Shown: positions 21,810 through 34,885, numbered from the stretch's first letter. The stretch is 64,000 bases of DNA from Reticulitermes speratus (GCA_021186555.1 JAJKFL010000006.1:39057478-39121477), one strand, 5' to 3'. Notes: generated from the letters alone by a model not told the origin. Numbers and translations are program-made.

Positions 21810-24340
21810 GATAGAAAATATTAATGATGTGATGACATGGTCAGTAGAGCAAACTGACAGTGATCACCTTCTTTGCTGCATCTGGTAATATTAAAACACA
21901 TGCCCTATGGAAAGGCAGACATCAGCTTTGACAAACTACTTTATGTCTTCATATTTTTAACGAGAAATCAGACGTAAGAAGATTACTGTTCTGTAATGAA
22001 TTTTTCTTTTTGTGATTTGGAGAAACGGTGGAATGTGAACAGTACGTTCATAGGCCTACTGATTTAATGCGCCTTCCATGAAATAAAACTTTATTTCATT
22101 CATTAACAATAGGCTATTCTGATATTAGGCGATGTTATTGTCGTTTATAATGCGGGTATTGAAGATTCGCCCACGCCCAAGTTTGATATCTAGGGCCAAA
22201 AATATTCGTTTTCCTGAAAAGTTAGGTACATAATATGGAGTAGCTTGTGATTGACTATGTGTGTATGTTATGTCGACTTTTCCATGGAATTGATTAATAT
22301 TCACGTACTTACACAGGTGGCAGTTCCATGTTCGAAACTGTGCCACCTGAAGGATGAATATGTAATTATTTCACTTCTTTAACGAGAAGGAGGGAAGGAT
22401 ATAAGGCATGATAAAACTAAAGAAAAGGAAGGGTGCCTAGAATGAAGATGCGAAGAAGACGGGAAATATATATCGCATAGCGTATCAGTTCTATTGCTTC
22501 CTCTCTGTTACTGCTTCTAAGTCTCTAATTTCCAGCCTTATAAATATCATATAACGTATGCTGTCAAGTCAAACAATGATAAAGGCGAGTGCTTCAAATG
22601 TGTCTTTGTATTTTCTACACAACACATACTGTAGTTTTTTCTCCGTATCTCTAACAACGTATTTAAAATAAATCACGATCGATTGTAGCGCTGTTGCCAG
22701 AATAGGGAGAAAATATGTAGCTTGTGTAGTAACAGCGATAAGTGAATCTTCAAAGCCTTATTTTCACTGAGAACTACATTTAAAAAGTGAATTCTTTTAA
22801 AAGCAGGCATTCTTTACTTTTCGCATGGGACGACAGATAAGCGTACTTTCGAGATGCGCGTAGAAATGCGTATACGTGTGTATCCGTGCAAAATGTCAGC
22901 TATCTCTGTTGTTTTGACCAGAACTGAAACTGGTTAACAGTCTGTTATAAAGTTCTCCAAAAATTAAATTTCATGAAGATCCGTACGACGGTCTTCAAGC
23001 TAGCATACGAGTACAGAAGGACGAAGGGAACGATTTCAACATGCACCTGTCAGGAATGCAAGCATGCCCAAAAATGACTTCTCGTCGAATTCCAACAGTC
23101 TTTTTTTCACTAGTAGGCTTACATAATAATAGACAATAGTTCTGGTTTAGCCTGTCTATAAGGTTCAGCGCAAATGGATTTAATGTAACGGTTAAAAAGT
23201 GAGACATGAAGTTGTAATGCACGATTGCCTCGTTCAGTTATCTCCACTCCTACCTGCTTGTCTCTTCGTTTCGCTCGGAATTTTGAGACGATATTTCACA
23301 AACTAATTGGCTTAGAAGGAAAATTAAGAGACAGTACTTTCTTAATAGCGGAAGTTAATAGAAATTTTTCAGAATATCTCCCAATTGCCTTCAACTTGAG
23401 TTTAAACACTTGCAAAGCTTTTAATGTCAATGCATGTTATTGAAGTCTTAAAGATTCGCTACCAAACTGTATTCCACACAGGTGAACTAAATGAGATGAA
23501 ATTCGATAAGTGGATGGAAACTTATTTATAACAAAGTCAGATGTCCACAGTGACAATTTATGAGTAATGCCGAATCTCCAATGAAATAAAAGGTACACAT
23601 ACAAAGGATAGAAGCAAAAATGATAAAAATATATTGAAGGAAAAATTAGTAAAGAAACACAAATCACGTGGAAGAAAAAATTGGAACGTCCAAAGAACAG
23701 ATGGAGAGATCACGTGGAGACAGACGTAACTGGTTCCTCTGCTTAACGCTGACGAAGAAGGAAAAGAACCTGAATATCAAAAGCTTCCAGTCGCTGTTGC
23801 CAAGTTCTGTACCTCAGAGTGTACCTCTGTATAATTCACCGCAACGTCCTCTATGCAAGAGCTAAGGGATCAATTGCCGAGGCTCATAAAACCCAAAACT
23901 TGGGTATTAATTTTTCTTTCAACACTTTGATAGGGTAAAATTATCTTAGAAAGAAATTTAGAGATTTTAGAAACATATGTCAGGAAATATAGGAGAAGAC
24001 TGTAACATTGGACCTCCTAAGAACAAAAGCCTTTTCATACGAAAGTTGAGGACATAAAATAAAAGAATAATTTTCTCTCAAAAACGTGTTCATTAGGAAT
24101 TGAACCACATATTTAATATTTGTGTTACTGCAAAATAAAGTATATTTAAAAACAAATCCCTAAACGTCAGCATCGGTCCAATTTAAAGCACATGCATTCC
24201 TAAACAGGTACACAGAAAAAAACAGTACTTCACAGTGCCAAAAGTATACATGTCGACTGAATCCCAATTCCGATGCGCAAACAGTGATCTCTCTATCACT
24301 TTTCTACCCTCGTTCCGAATTTTCCCCGCTTCTGTATCCT
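21810..24340. other. No firm feature; weak LINE-like trace at 23670-23760
   Basis: Plus-strand KLERPKNRWRDHVETDV (23673-23723) resembles the GRPKxRWxDxV segment near the end of LINE proteins, but nothing around it supports the call. The rest is AT-rich single-copy-looking sequence. Confidence 0.3.
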
Positions 24341-24344
24341 AAGT

Positions 24345-24620
24345 GCGGTATGCGGTGACGTTGTTGGTTAAGGCACTGCGCTACAAGCCGGAAGGTTATT
24401 GGGATTAGTCAATGACTTAATCCTTCCGGCCGCACTATGGTCCTGGGTTCGACTCAGCCTCTAACGAAAATGAGAAACAGGGATGTCTCCTGGGGGGTAA
24501 AGGCGGCCGGTGCTTAGGGCTGACAACCTTGCCACCTTCATGTGCCGATTGTCTAGAAATCCTGGGAGCCTCAACCGCCTGGAGCCCTAAGAGTCTGTCC
24601 AGGCCTCTAATTGGATAGTT
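24345..24620 (+). mobile_element. SINE family C copy lacking the B box
   Basis: The A-box part (GTTGTTGGTTAAGGCACTGCG) and body (CTTAATCCTTCCGGCCGCAC, AAAGGCGGCCGGTGC, CTTCATGTGCCGATTGTC, CTCAACCGCCTGGAG) are clear. Compared with 38.47 kb, the stretch that should contain the B box is missing between GGAAGGTT and ATTGGGATTAG. It must have lost internal pol III promoter function after, or at, insertion. Confidence 0.75.
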
Positions 24621-24624
24621 TTTC

Positions 24625-27165
24625 CTTTACCTATATCCTAAGTACCAAAATTGAGTATAAGGAAAATAATACCTCAATTGACGTGTATATTCAAGTACTG
24701 AATTCATATCACGTGTTTATCTGGTGACTAATAAACTCCATAGCTTTGAAAATTTATAACGAAGGGATTTCCTCATTTTCCTAAAATGGGCCATATGAAG
24801 TAGGTGGTCCAAAATAGAAAGCAGCTGCTGGTCCAATTTATAGAAACACCGCATTTTTCTTCTCATCAAAAACTTTCAGAGAATTAATGACTCTAATTTC
24901 ATCCCAAGGAAACTGTGTTTGCACGTCTGTAGATGCAGCTTCCTCAGCTGAACAGGACTCCTTTCTCAAAAGCACATGCAGAAGTGAAAAATAAGGTTTA
25001 AGCATATTAAAACATAAGACAGCGCACCACAAAGAACAACACTTCCTGATCGCTGCTAAATTCCTTCATTGCTCAGACGAAATAAAATCTTCGACGTTTT
25101 TTCACCAGAGTGACGAATATTGCTATCTGTCAGTTTTGTATGGCAATGGTTCAATTTAGGAAGTGGTCCAATTTACGAGGTCTTTTCCTACATATAACCT
25201 TTTATTTTGCAACAAAGTAAGAGTGCTGAGTTATATTCGACATGTTGGATGTGATTATTATGCATTGCAGTGGCAGTAATTGGTCATTCACAAGACTGAG
25301 CCAAATAGTACGCAATTTGATTCTTTAAGCGCCATTTACAACGCTAGGAGAACAACTGGCGCTTTAATTAATTCACGACTAAAACAATAGGTAATTTGAT
25401 GCACACAGTAGATAAGTTGCAATAATGCGAACGTTACAGCTGTGTGTTTATTTGTTCGAAGGAAAAACACACGGCATAAGAATTTTACGTGGCAATGCTT
25501 TATGATGCAAACAACCGCTACACAATCAAGTCCTAAAATCTTTAACACTTCGGTAATTTTCTTTGTAATGTATCCGAAATATCTTTCCTGGCTGGCTATT
25601 TAAATTCCACATGTTTGAATCACAACGTATAGAATAGACAAACGCTCCGCAAATTTCTGTGTGAACGTCTCTTCTTCATTCGACCTACGTGCCTAGTCCG
25701 CCGTAATTCCTAGGTACCAGTACCTAAATTTTCTGGCTGGTTTTTGGAATTACAGTATGTCTTCGTTCTGTAATATACTACATTTACACGAAATTTCCGT
25801 TGATATTCCAACAGTAAACTGTTAAAAACAAAAGACCTTCAGAAATACTTATCTCGGCAACATAAGAGTTTGGGAAAGGCTGCTGCATTGAGACTGTATT
25901 ACGATACTGAACTTGGTACAAATCCTGCAGACAGCAGCACCACATTAGTGAGTAATGTTAACCTGTACAACACGTGGCACATACGAACTTCATTCTTCTG
26001 GGATATGACGTCGCCTCACTTGATAATCAGTTTCCGACCTGCCAAAGCAACCAACTGTTTTCATCTTCAAGTATCTGTATGTCCGAGAACAGTGCCAACT
26101 GAGGGTCGAGAGAGGAAAAGCATAGCTATAGTCGTAGTGTTTCTCAAACGTTTGAGCCGCGACCCAAATTAGGCCAATGGCTTTGTCTTGCCACCCCAGT
26201 GGTCAGGACTAAATATAGTTTAAAAAACATGAATCGGTATAACGAATGTGATAGTTTAATTATTTAATGAAATGAAGATATACAGACATGTAAAATCATC
26301 ATGAAAATAGCGTGTCTTGACAAACTCATAATGGCTTCGCGACGCAAATTTGGGTCACGATACATAGGTTGATAAACGCTGGTATAATGTGACCGGTTCA
26401 TGGCTATCCGGAAGGGTTGATGGGTCTGCCAACCCTCCCCTGATTGGGTCGCCAACCCTTACAGCTGGATAACAAGCGGTCACATAATACCAATATATTT
26501 TATCTTCCGGCCTTGCCCTGTCACTCTGCTTTTACCTCCTGAGCCTTGAAGTTGATGGTACTATGTTCCTTCGAAACGTCGGGAACTGATTACCCAGTGA
26601 CGCGCCGTTATATTCCAGAAAAACGGCGGGCCTTAACCGCACCACAATGAAGACATCAAAATTCGCAAGTGGTATTTACAAAAGATTTATTTTTTCGTTG
26701 CAAAGGGCACAACGATGCTATGGTATACTTTACACTGCAGCCACCTTCTGCTTCTACTCATAACCACTACTAATCCTGATTGCAACATTCATACCACAAA
26801 TTAAAAGACAGAACACAAATGACAGCTTTATACACTGTACGAGGATCAAACTACCCATCAGTACTTCATCCCAAACACTGACCACAAAAAGTAGCTCTCA
26901 GACAGTTTTCTTGCTTCCTGCACAGTAAGATATGTTAAACATTCGATAGAGCATCGTTAAATAAATTCCGAAGAAGAACATATATTATATGGCTAAAGGT
27001 CCAAGAGGTTTAAATCTCAAACACCATGAAACTTACCAACTGTTCAGTAACTTGTAAGTGCACATGACATTTCAGTTAGTTTTAATGTACGTTTCAAATA
27101 CCCTACAAAGTATAATGCAGGGATGTCAAACCAAATCGTACGCAGGCCAACCAAGTAATTTTGTA
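24625..27165. other. Featureless apart from two half foldback copies
   Basis: Half copies of the 54.7-kb foldback family are seen at about 25990-26100 (CATTCTTCTGGGATATGACG... to CATCTTCAAG) and 26545-26625 (TTCGAAACGTCGGGAACTG...ATATTCCAGAA). Nothing else is recognised. Confidence 0.4.
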
Positions 27166-27169
27166 ATTT

Positions 27170-27440
27170 AAGACGGTAAAGGTAAAGATCGCTCCGTAAC
27201 ATGCCATGAAGGCACAGAGGGAGAGTAGAGGTATAGCTCTGCCCAGTCTGAAACTCTGCGCTGGATGTGTGTGGACGGTCAGTGTCACAACCATGCCCCT
27301 GTGTACCCATTGTACAGTACAGTAGGTGAGTCCAAGGGCCGTTCTGGATGGGTGTGGAGAAAAGAAAACCTCCACCGGGGTTCGAGCCCCGAACCTTCCT
27401 GCCTCTAGCGAGTCGCTCTTCCGACTACGCAGAAGGTCGC
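27170..27440 (-). mobile_element. SINE family D copy with readable head
   Basis: Minus strand: A-box region TAGTCGGAAGAGCGACTCGC, B box GGTTCGGGGCTCGAACCCC (about 27378-27396), body, and a tail near 27172 with TTTACCGT-like words. The inner body has GAGAGTAGAGGTATAGCTCTG as at 28.45 kb. No clear target duplication was found. Confidence 0.65.
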
Positions 27441-28029
27441 ACGTAATGTTACACAAAAAGCTGTGAGTATTTTGTTTAAAATTAAACAAACCAACAAGAT
27501 AATTCATGCTTATAATAGCAAATTGAAACATATTATGTAACTATTGAATTCAGTACTTTATTGCGTCGTAATACCTCTGCTGACGTATATTGTACGTTGT
27601 CATCCATGTATAACGAAAGTTTCTTTTATCCTTAAGGCCCGTAACGAAAACCAATTATAATTTCTTAAATACAAAAGAATCTGGTGCAATGATCCAGACC
27701 AGAGACTATAATCAGAATGTCAACGCAGCAGCAGCCCAGAATAAAGTGGCGGGTAGCGTATTTGAGATGCCATGGCCAACAGTAAATGGGGACTTCGGCC
27801 AGAAGTTAGGCTCTAGAAAATCAATCAGAGTGCACGCAGCTCTTTGTCAACTGTCATTCTGAAATGTGTCCAGACACAAGAGTCTTTCAGCAGAGGGCAG
27901 AAAACATTCTTCATTTTGGAATAAAAGTGGCAAAAAATCTATTTACGGATTTTTAAAAGGCCGTTATAATGAATTATGACGTTCTGGATTACTGAATGAC
28001 CCTATACTGGTATCAGAAATTGGAGCATT

Positions 28030-28215
28030 CCTTACATTGCTACATGTCCATTTCTTCTTTCTTAATTTTATCACTAGAGTAAAATATGTAGACTCCTCCT
28101 TACGCAGCTACTTCAAATGCCCTGCTAGTCTATTCGTCCCTTTCAAATCGGTCTCCTCATCACTCCCTGTTCAATCGTCCTCCTCCGTACCCCCATCTCA
28201 AACTTTCTGCTCAGT
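28030..28215 (-). mobile_element. LINE-X fragment interrupted by a SINE
   Basis: Decayed minus-strand LINE-X sequence (TCCTTACGCAGCTACTTCAAATGCCC..., CCCCATCTCAAACTTTCTGCTCAGTACC) continues after the family D SINE at 28544-28640. The SINE target duplication joins the two halves. Confidence 0.45.
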
Positions 28216-28229
28216 ACCTTGTCTTGAAT

Positions 28230-28528
28230 GGGCCGCGATATCTCAGTCGGTATAGCGACTCGCTACGGGTTGGACTGTCCGGGGATCGAATCTCAGTGGG
28301 AGCGATATTTTACGCAGCCGTCTAGACCGGCCCTGGGGCCTACCCAGCCTCCTGTACAATGCGTACCGGGTCATTCCCGGGGATAAAGCGGCCGGGGTGT
28401 GGAGTTCACCACCCACCCTCATCTAGTGCCAGGGTTAAAGAAAGAGTAGAGCTATACCTCTACTCCCCCTCTGAGCCTTCATGGCCCGTTCTAGGGAGAA
28501 CTTTACCTTTACCTTTACCTTTACCTTT
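28230..28528 (+). mobile_element. SINE family D, full-length reference copy
   Basis: tRNA-like head: GGGCCGCGATATCTCAGTCGG with A-box TAGCGACTCGC, B box GGGGATCGAATCTC near 28279-28292. The body has CCGTCTAGACCGGCCCTGG, CCCAGCCTCC and CATCTAGTGCCAGGGTTAA, and the tail is a (TTTACC)n array (28501-28530). A duplication of about 14 bp with one indel, ACCTTGTCTTGAAT, flanks it (28216-28229 and 28529-28543). The TTTACC repeat tail instead of poly-A tells this family from families A and B. Confidence 0.85.
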
Positions 28529-28644
28529 ACCTTGTTCTTGAATAGGTCTACCATCAGTCTGTGCTCTTTCCATGGACCGTGAGACCAAAATTTACATTCA
28601 CACAAAATTGGCACCATTGATAGGAATCGTTCTTGAGAAGCCAA

Positions 28645-30540
28645 TATTTTCTGAGTTAGTCACTAAATTTCTAATATATTACAGAGCCCAACGGTTCATT
28701 ATCATGTCCACAGGATCCCACAAGTAGTGTGTATTCTGAACCAACTAAACCCAGTCTACAGCCCGTAAGATTATGCCTCTATGAACTCCTTCAAAAACAA
28801 AAGTAAAATTGCAGCTCTGTGTAGTTAACTGCATATTATCATTAAAAATACATAGAAAAAAGTTACCGAACAATACTCTTGTCCATGGCAGACAGGCATG
28901 ACGGACTTCTTATCCATCAGCCGCCCGAAGATCCGTCACTGGACCGTATCCATTCTAATGACAGTGAGCTTTCAGATTATGGCGTTCTGGGTACTCTGCT
29001 GTCCTGACGAGGGAGACAGCAGGTTTATCCGGTACGCTGTTACCTTTCTACCAACCTAAAAGCGTCACGTCGTAGGATATCGACGTTTCAGAGGACCCTC
29101 CTGCTTATATCACCAGAATAGAACTATCCTGATGATGGACCTAAAAGGATCCTCTCAAATTTCGGTGCTTTCGTACCAGCCACAGCCCACAGAGCATAAT
29201 AATTATATATATTATAATATAATAACATAATAATAAATCTATAGGACTACAAGTCGATGCAGCAGTAAAGTAGGCTATCAGAATTCATCCATTCATCCTG
29301 ATTCCTTCCTTCCTTCCTTCCTTCCTTGTGTTCTCAGATCGCTCCAGGTGAACAGCACACATGACACCGACATCGTCTCCAGTATCTTTGCAGCGAATCA
29401 ACAGAAACATTCATTGTCCAATGAACCATTAAAAGTGAAAAATCTCCTAATAATACGGCCCCATCTCTCCATGAGCGACACAATCACAGATCGATCGGAA
29501 TTAATGGAGGCTTGTAGGTTCGAACCTTATCGAAGTACCAGCTCATCAGGTACCATAAGTCGTACTGAAATCGTTCAATGACTCGAGAATAATGTGGAAC
29601 TTACAGCAGTCTACTTTCTAAAGGAAATGTATCATCACAGATTATGACTATGGCGATAATCCTAAAGATGACACCAAGTCGATCTATATGAATGGAAACC
29701 TGCAGCCTTGAAGCAGCCGCCGGTTTTCTCTACTATCAAATAATATTGTATATAAGAAAACAAGTTAGGAGATATACACAGGCCATAACATTTCTGGCGC
29801 ATTTGTGATGTCATTCTACACAGACGTTCGATTTGTAAGATGACACAACATAAAAATCGAGTTTTTTTTTTTTACGTAAAGCCATATGATGTGCAAAATA
29901 TGTACTGAACCTAAATTGTGTATTTATCACATTCTGTTTCAGTCCACTTCAGGTTTTCACATCCTATTCCTCTATCATTCATATCAATGTTATCACATCA
30001 TCTACGGGGTGCCAGTGTTCTGCAGTTAACAGCAGTGATTGACTAAGCAACAGAAGACCGCAAACGTGGTTTCGGCAGTAGCTGCTATACCCGGGGCCAT
30101 TTCTGTCCAATGGATATCGCAAACTTCCGGTGTTTTCGTAACCACTCAATTCTGTCTGGTGCCGAGATTAAAAATGTGTGTGTCCTAGTCTTCAATTTCG
30201 CTCCTCCTTTTCGTGACAAGGTCTAAAAGTACCGAACAAATTCACCTTCATCTATGCTGAGTCTTCCTAGTGAGCTGTTTATATTATTGCAATGAGTTAA
30301 GAGAATACTTGCTTGAGTGGAAATTTTTGTTCTTTCCAGCCTAAGTGAATGGCACATGGTAGAACTATTGATAGCTAATTTAATGGCTTAAGAATACATT
30401 CTTATGGAAAACTATATTTCATTACCGCGCTCAGAAAATTCCGCTACTCGAATCTAAAATGATCCAGGTGAATTCAGTCCAAAATCTCAAAACCTATTTC
30501 TCTAAGATTCAATTAAATTTTATTTTCCCTTATATACTTT
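28645..30540. other. Simple repeats and an eroded foldback; otherwise empty
   Basis: A (TTCC)n run lies at about 29307-29327. Around 29060-29180 an imperfect inverted repeat contains GACGTTTCAGAGGACC and TCCTGATGATGGACC, a decayed version of the hammerhead-like elements. About 30100-30190 has family D SINE words (GGTGCCGAGATTAAAAATGTG). No gene is seen. Confidence 0.4.
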
Positions 30541-30544
30541 GGTA

Positions 30545-30760
30545 ACCCACATGCCTACTTTCTTTAAATTTTTCCACAAAAAACTTTTAAGCACTTCATT
30601 TTTCATCTCATCTTTATTTAATCATCCGAAGATAATACGCGCATATTGTAAATTACGAAGCTCTACATTATGTAATTTTCTCCTCTTCTCTGTTACTTAT
30701 TTTTGAGGTCCGAATATTCTCATCTAATGTGCTAAAAATATTCAATGTATGTTCCTTCCT
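30545..30760 (-). mobile_element. LINE-X fragment, old
   Basis: Minus-strand order resembles 18.3-18.45 kb: AATCATCCGAAGATAATACG, TTACGAAGCTC, then GGTCCGAATATTCTCATCTAATGTGC. Too mutated for protein reading. Confidence 0.4.
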
Positions 30761-31599
30761 TAGAGGGCGAGAAGAACAAGTAACAATTAATAAATCCATG
30801 CCTATATTTTCACATTTAGTCAGAAGAAATGTGATGTTTGGAACAAGATACGCATGCCAGTAGTTTCGTATAAGTCGTGTCAGGAACTCCTTTTGCTGTC
30901 GGCCACAACACTGACGCCATCCCGCAGGGTGGCGCTGCCAAATGCTCAGCAAGAACAAAGAGCTCACGACACACACAAGGCTGGCTTTGTTCTTGACGGC
31001 CTGTTCACTGAGCAGCCACCTGAATGTTAACAGGCCTGTTATACATCCAAGATAACTGGGCTTCCTGCAAAGACAAAGTTACTCCAATCGCCAGACAGAA
31101 GCCAACATTTCCTCCTGGTTGGGTCTCGTCGGTGTATAGAGCGTATAAGGCAGGTCTTCTGCCTCGGGGCAGCACCAGAAAAGAGAGAGCATTCAGAGTC
31201 TGTTTTAGATGTTCAGTCACCATCACATAACTCAAACAACTGAATGAGCGATTACAAGTTCAAAACTGTCAAATGTCAAAGGTGGCGTGCAGAGACGTAC
31301 TGAGGATAAAAACACCTGCCTCAAATATCGGAAATAACGAGTTAAATAAGCCCTCAGTTCTCTGACATGAAGTAAGAAGAAAGGAATTGTAGCGATTTAG
31401 ATAATTAGCCTTTAAGATAGATGCTGAATATATCTGTTGTGCTTTCGTGAAGGGCTAAGTGAACTTATAGTTTCCTAAACTTGCATCGTGGAAGCGAATT
31501 ACTTTGCGGATCAACTGAATATTGTTAATTTAAATAAACATCCATTATAAAGGAAAGCATGGAAACTACAACGAAACAATTTAGAAATATCCGCAGAGC

Positions 31600-31800
31600 A
31601 AATCACTTCTGGCACGTTCGCGTAATCTTAGCAACCAACGAACATCGATAACTGTGGTAATCAACGTAGCACGGGTAACCATAAGAATATTTGCAGGTAG
31701 AGTAACCAAGGTAACCATGGCAAGCAAAGTACCAGGTGGCTACAGAACTATACAAACATAGGTAACTTTGGAAACATAGGCAAGCATGGTAATGTTATTA
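31600..31800 (+). repeat. Degenerate GTAACCATGGCAA-like tandem repeat
   Basis: Short words of the type GTAACC(A)(A/T)GG(C/T)AA recur roughly every 10-20 bases with loose spacing (GGTAATCAACG, GGTAACCATAAG, AGTAACCAAGGTAACCATGG, GGTAACTTTGGAAACATAGG). It looks like a decayed minisatellite. Confidence 0.5.
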
Positions 31801-31844
31801 AAGACAGTAGACATAAATATACGTAGGTCTACGCCTGAAGTGCC

Positions 31845-32275
31845 TGCTATTTTTGTCCGATTTTAAACAAAATTGAATTTTCACGACAGATTTTCAGTAA
31901 ACCCCTCGATTTAAAATTTCATAAACATTAGTGCAGCGAGAGCTGAGTTTGATTTTAAGCTTCCGCCGCGATGTTGATGAGATCTGCACTCTTCTGGGAT
32001 ATTACGCAGCGTCGTGTGGTAATTGTCTACCGACGTTTCGGGACAACATATCAGTCCCATCTTCAAGGGTCAAGAGGGCGACCCTTGAAGATGGAACCGA
32101 TACGTTGTCCCGAAATGTCGGTAAACAATTAACATACAATGCAGCGTAATATCCCTGAAGAGCGCTGAATTATGTGCGGACGGACGTACAAACGAACAGA
32201 CGAATGGAATAAAAGACGTGACGAAACAAATAGCAGCTTTTCACAACCTTATGCACCCGCGTAGAAAAAAAAAAG
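31845..32275 (+). repeat. Interspersed repeat family G copy, split by a foldback
   Basis: AAAATTTCATAAACATTAGTGC at 31912-31933 and CGGACGGACGTACAAACGAAC at about 32177-32197 correspond to adjacent parts of the uninterrupted copy at 5115-5340. The foldback element lies between them. Confidence 0.5.
31936..32164. mobile_element. Foldback element inserted in repeat family G
   Basis: Arms of about 85 bp (left ending 32071, right starting 32080) around an 8-nt spacer. The left end has TTCCGCCGCGATGTTGATGAGA, as in the 54657 element; the right end is GAAGAGCGC. Each arm carries the CCCTTGAAGATGG...GTCCCGAAA hammerhead-like core, with GAAAU instead of GAAAC in the right arm. The target duplication is not clear. 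It inserted after family G was in place. Confidence 0.65.
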
Positions 32276-32279
32276 ACGA

Positions 32280-34635
32280 AGTGGCACCGTTAGGCACCGA
32301 TGGGCCCGCTGCACTTCCTGATACAAATTTATGTATGTGATATTCGGCGTGATATGTTTTTTGTAGTCGTAGTCATTTGTTATATCAAAAACTTTTCAAA
32401 CCCAGTAGGGAAAAACTCTGCTAATTAGACCTCCGTAAAATGAATACTCATTAAATTTTCACGCATGACAGAACAATATAGCTCAATGTACAAATACTTT
32501 GACAATTTTTAATGCAGGAAACACATGCAAAATGCTGTTAAACATTTTTAGTATGTCAGTGGGAAATGCTTTCATGCACGAAGTACAAACGTCTCAAACT
32601 CTTCCCCGGACATGAAGCACAATAACTGTAGCAATTTCATTCACATAACACGTCATGCTTTAAATTAAAACAGACGAGAGGACAACATAAAATAAATGAG
32701 GACACGTTAGAAGCATTAAAAACGAGATAACATTTCGAAATATGGGACCAATTGGGACCAATTATATTAAACATATCGACGTAATACAAAGAAACGTCCG
32801 TAACTATTAAAAAATAACAAGCAGGGTGGAACCGAGGAGGACCTTTGAAGAGACAACTGGAAAAATGTGGCCGGAAACGGTCGAGAGGTGACAGCTCCCC
32901 GATTCCTCAATGATGATATTGGATAACGATAATGATGATGATGATGATTATTATTGGAGTAACGGGTGAAGTTGTCACTGTGCCTATATACAGGCAGTGG
33001 CGGTAAAGATCAAATGCGGTTCTAACCTTCACCGCTCCAGTGCTCTACTGCTCCCAGAAGCAACCACGTTATGAGAAAGCGATTAAAATATGAATGTTTT
33101 TCACTTTCAGTTTGTTTAACGACGTTACTGGAATTGTAAAACATCTGTACGCTTCATCAAATATTATTCAAATGAATATTTTGGGAAGTGTATGGTGGGC
33201 AGGGATTGTACATGCACATGAAGGATGAGATTCACTGAGTATTTTGGTAGAAAAACTTGACGGGAAAGTAGCTTGAAATACCTACTTAACGTTGACTCCA
33301 TTAATGTGGCTTAAGATATGGTCCCAGGGCAGATTCACGGGAAGGTGGAAATAAAACTTCGAATTTCATACATTGCGGTTTAATTTCTGACAAGTTGCTC
33401 AACTGTTAGCTTTACAATAAGAATTCTTTATATGGACTTATTAACTGCGGAGCTACACTTAGAAATGAGTTACAGAAGGATTATGAATGAATTTCAATGT
33501 ATAACGAAGCGATGGTAGTCTGTTGTAAAGCATTTTCCCAACACCCATTTGTAGGGAGTGACACAAAGCTAAGAAAGAGTTTGGACGGATGACACTCCGT
33601 CACAGATTCAAACAAAAATCTCTCACATGCGACTGAGCAGGCACTTAAGCTTGGCAGCAGATCCAAAAACCAGAGCGTCGTGTATTCCAGTACAAGCCAG
33701 ATGTGATTGCAATAAATCAACCGATAAAAGCTCTTTCAGTGGATCGTAACACAAGAACTACTGGAAGCGTGCAAAGTCTTCAACAAGGTAAGTGCCACGT
33801 GAAACATGAAGGCTTGTCAGTTCCTGCAAGCTGTCACAAGTTACGCTTCAAAAGGGTTTGAAACCAAATGACATGAAGCTCGGTGACAGAATGGCCGGGT
33901 ATCAAATCAATATGGCCGACAGCGCGATCGTCAACTGTTAACAAAACACACACTGCACCGCAATGCGTGAGAATACAAATCATAGCAACAACTTCCTTAA
34001 CGTAACTCTGGAACTGGCAGGTAAAATTATCGGTTTTGGAAATATGGAGATAAAGTATATTTTAATTACTGCTAGGAATGGACAGTTTTTAACCCCGTGA
34101 AAATCAGTAAAAGCAAAACTTACAGTTCTATTCCGCTTTATATAGCACCGCGCCATGAACACGTATGGAGAAATGAAAATCTAGTGCCATGCATTTATAA
34201 CATCGGCCCCCTTTTGAGAGGAGTTTTCAATTATATGCACGACGTGCTTTGACATGAAACACTTCGTTGCATGTGCACAGTGTATCTGTGTGTTTCCTAC
34301 GATTATCAGTAACGTGTTTCTCTTTGTAATGGAGAGACAATTTATTTTTGTGTTCTTTGTTACGTAGGAAGTGAAGTTTCAAACATCATTTTGATGAATG
34401 TCATGCTGCGGAGATTAACGTGGAAAAATAAGGTAAGAAAGTAAATAATGGAACGCAAAACAAGAATCTAACGACATTACTTTTCTTAACAGAATATCTC
34501 TGAGAATGGACAATTCAAAATTATGATCGTCTAGAATTTGACGCCGTGTAGCTTGTAGTTAGTTAACAAAGTCTTTAAGGAAAGTAGTGCCTTTATGTCT
34601 TTGCTCTTCCCGGTTGTTACGTAGCATTGGTTGTT
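32280..34635. other. No recognisable feature
   Basis: A short GATGAT run near 32930-32950 only. Frames are short and lack motifs. Confidence 0.4.
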
Positions 34636-34644
34636 ACTTTTTTA

Positions 34645-34755
34645 CTGACGTTTCGCTTGACCCTTGAAGATGGGACTGATAGGCTTCCAGAAACATCGGT
34701 AAAAAATCAAGAAGTGCGAAGACCTCAACTACACCGCGACGGAAGCCTGTGAAAT
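34645..34755 (+). mobile_element. Half copy of the foldback family
   Basis: TTGACCCTTGAAGATGGGAC, then CCAGAAACATCGGTAA and CACCGCGACGGAAGCC: the right half of the 54.7-kb element ending in its terminal word. The left half is reduced to TTTACTGACGTTTCGC. Confidence 0.5.
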
Positions 34756-34885
34756 CTCTGGTGGTGCTTTCATGTAGGAAACGGATGCAGCAATTTCTTC
34801 TGAGACGTTGGTAAGCATCTACCAAACTGCGTGGCGTCACATCCAAGGAGAGCAAAGTCTTGCAACTCACCACCGTGTGAAACTG

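Noticed and set aside
30880-31240. Coding exon in a locally GC-richer block
   Set aside because: Both strands have similar short frames, and I could not find a motif or convincing splice pair.
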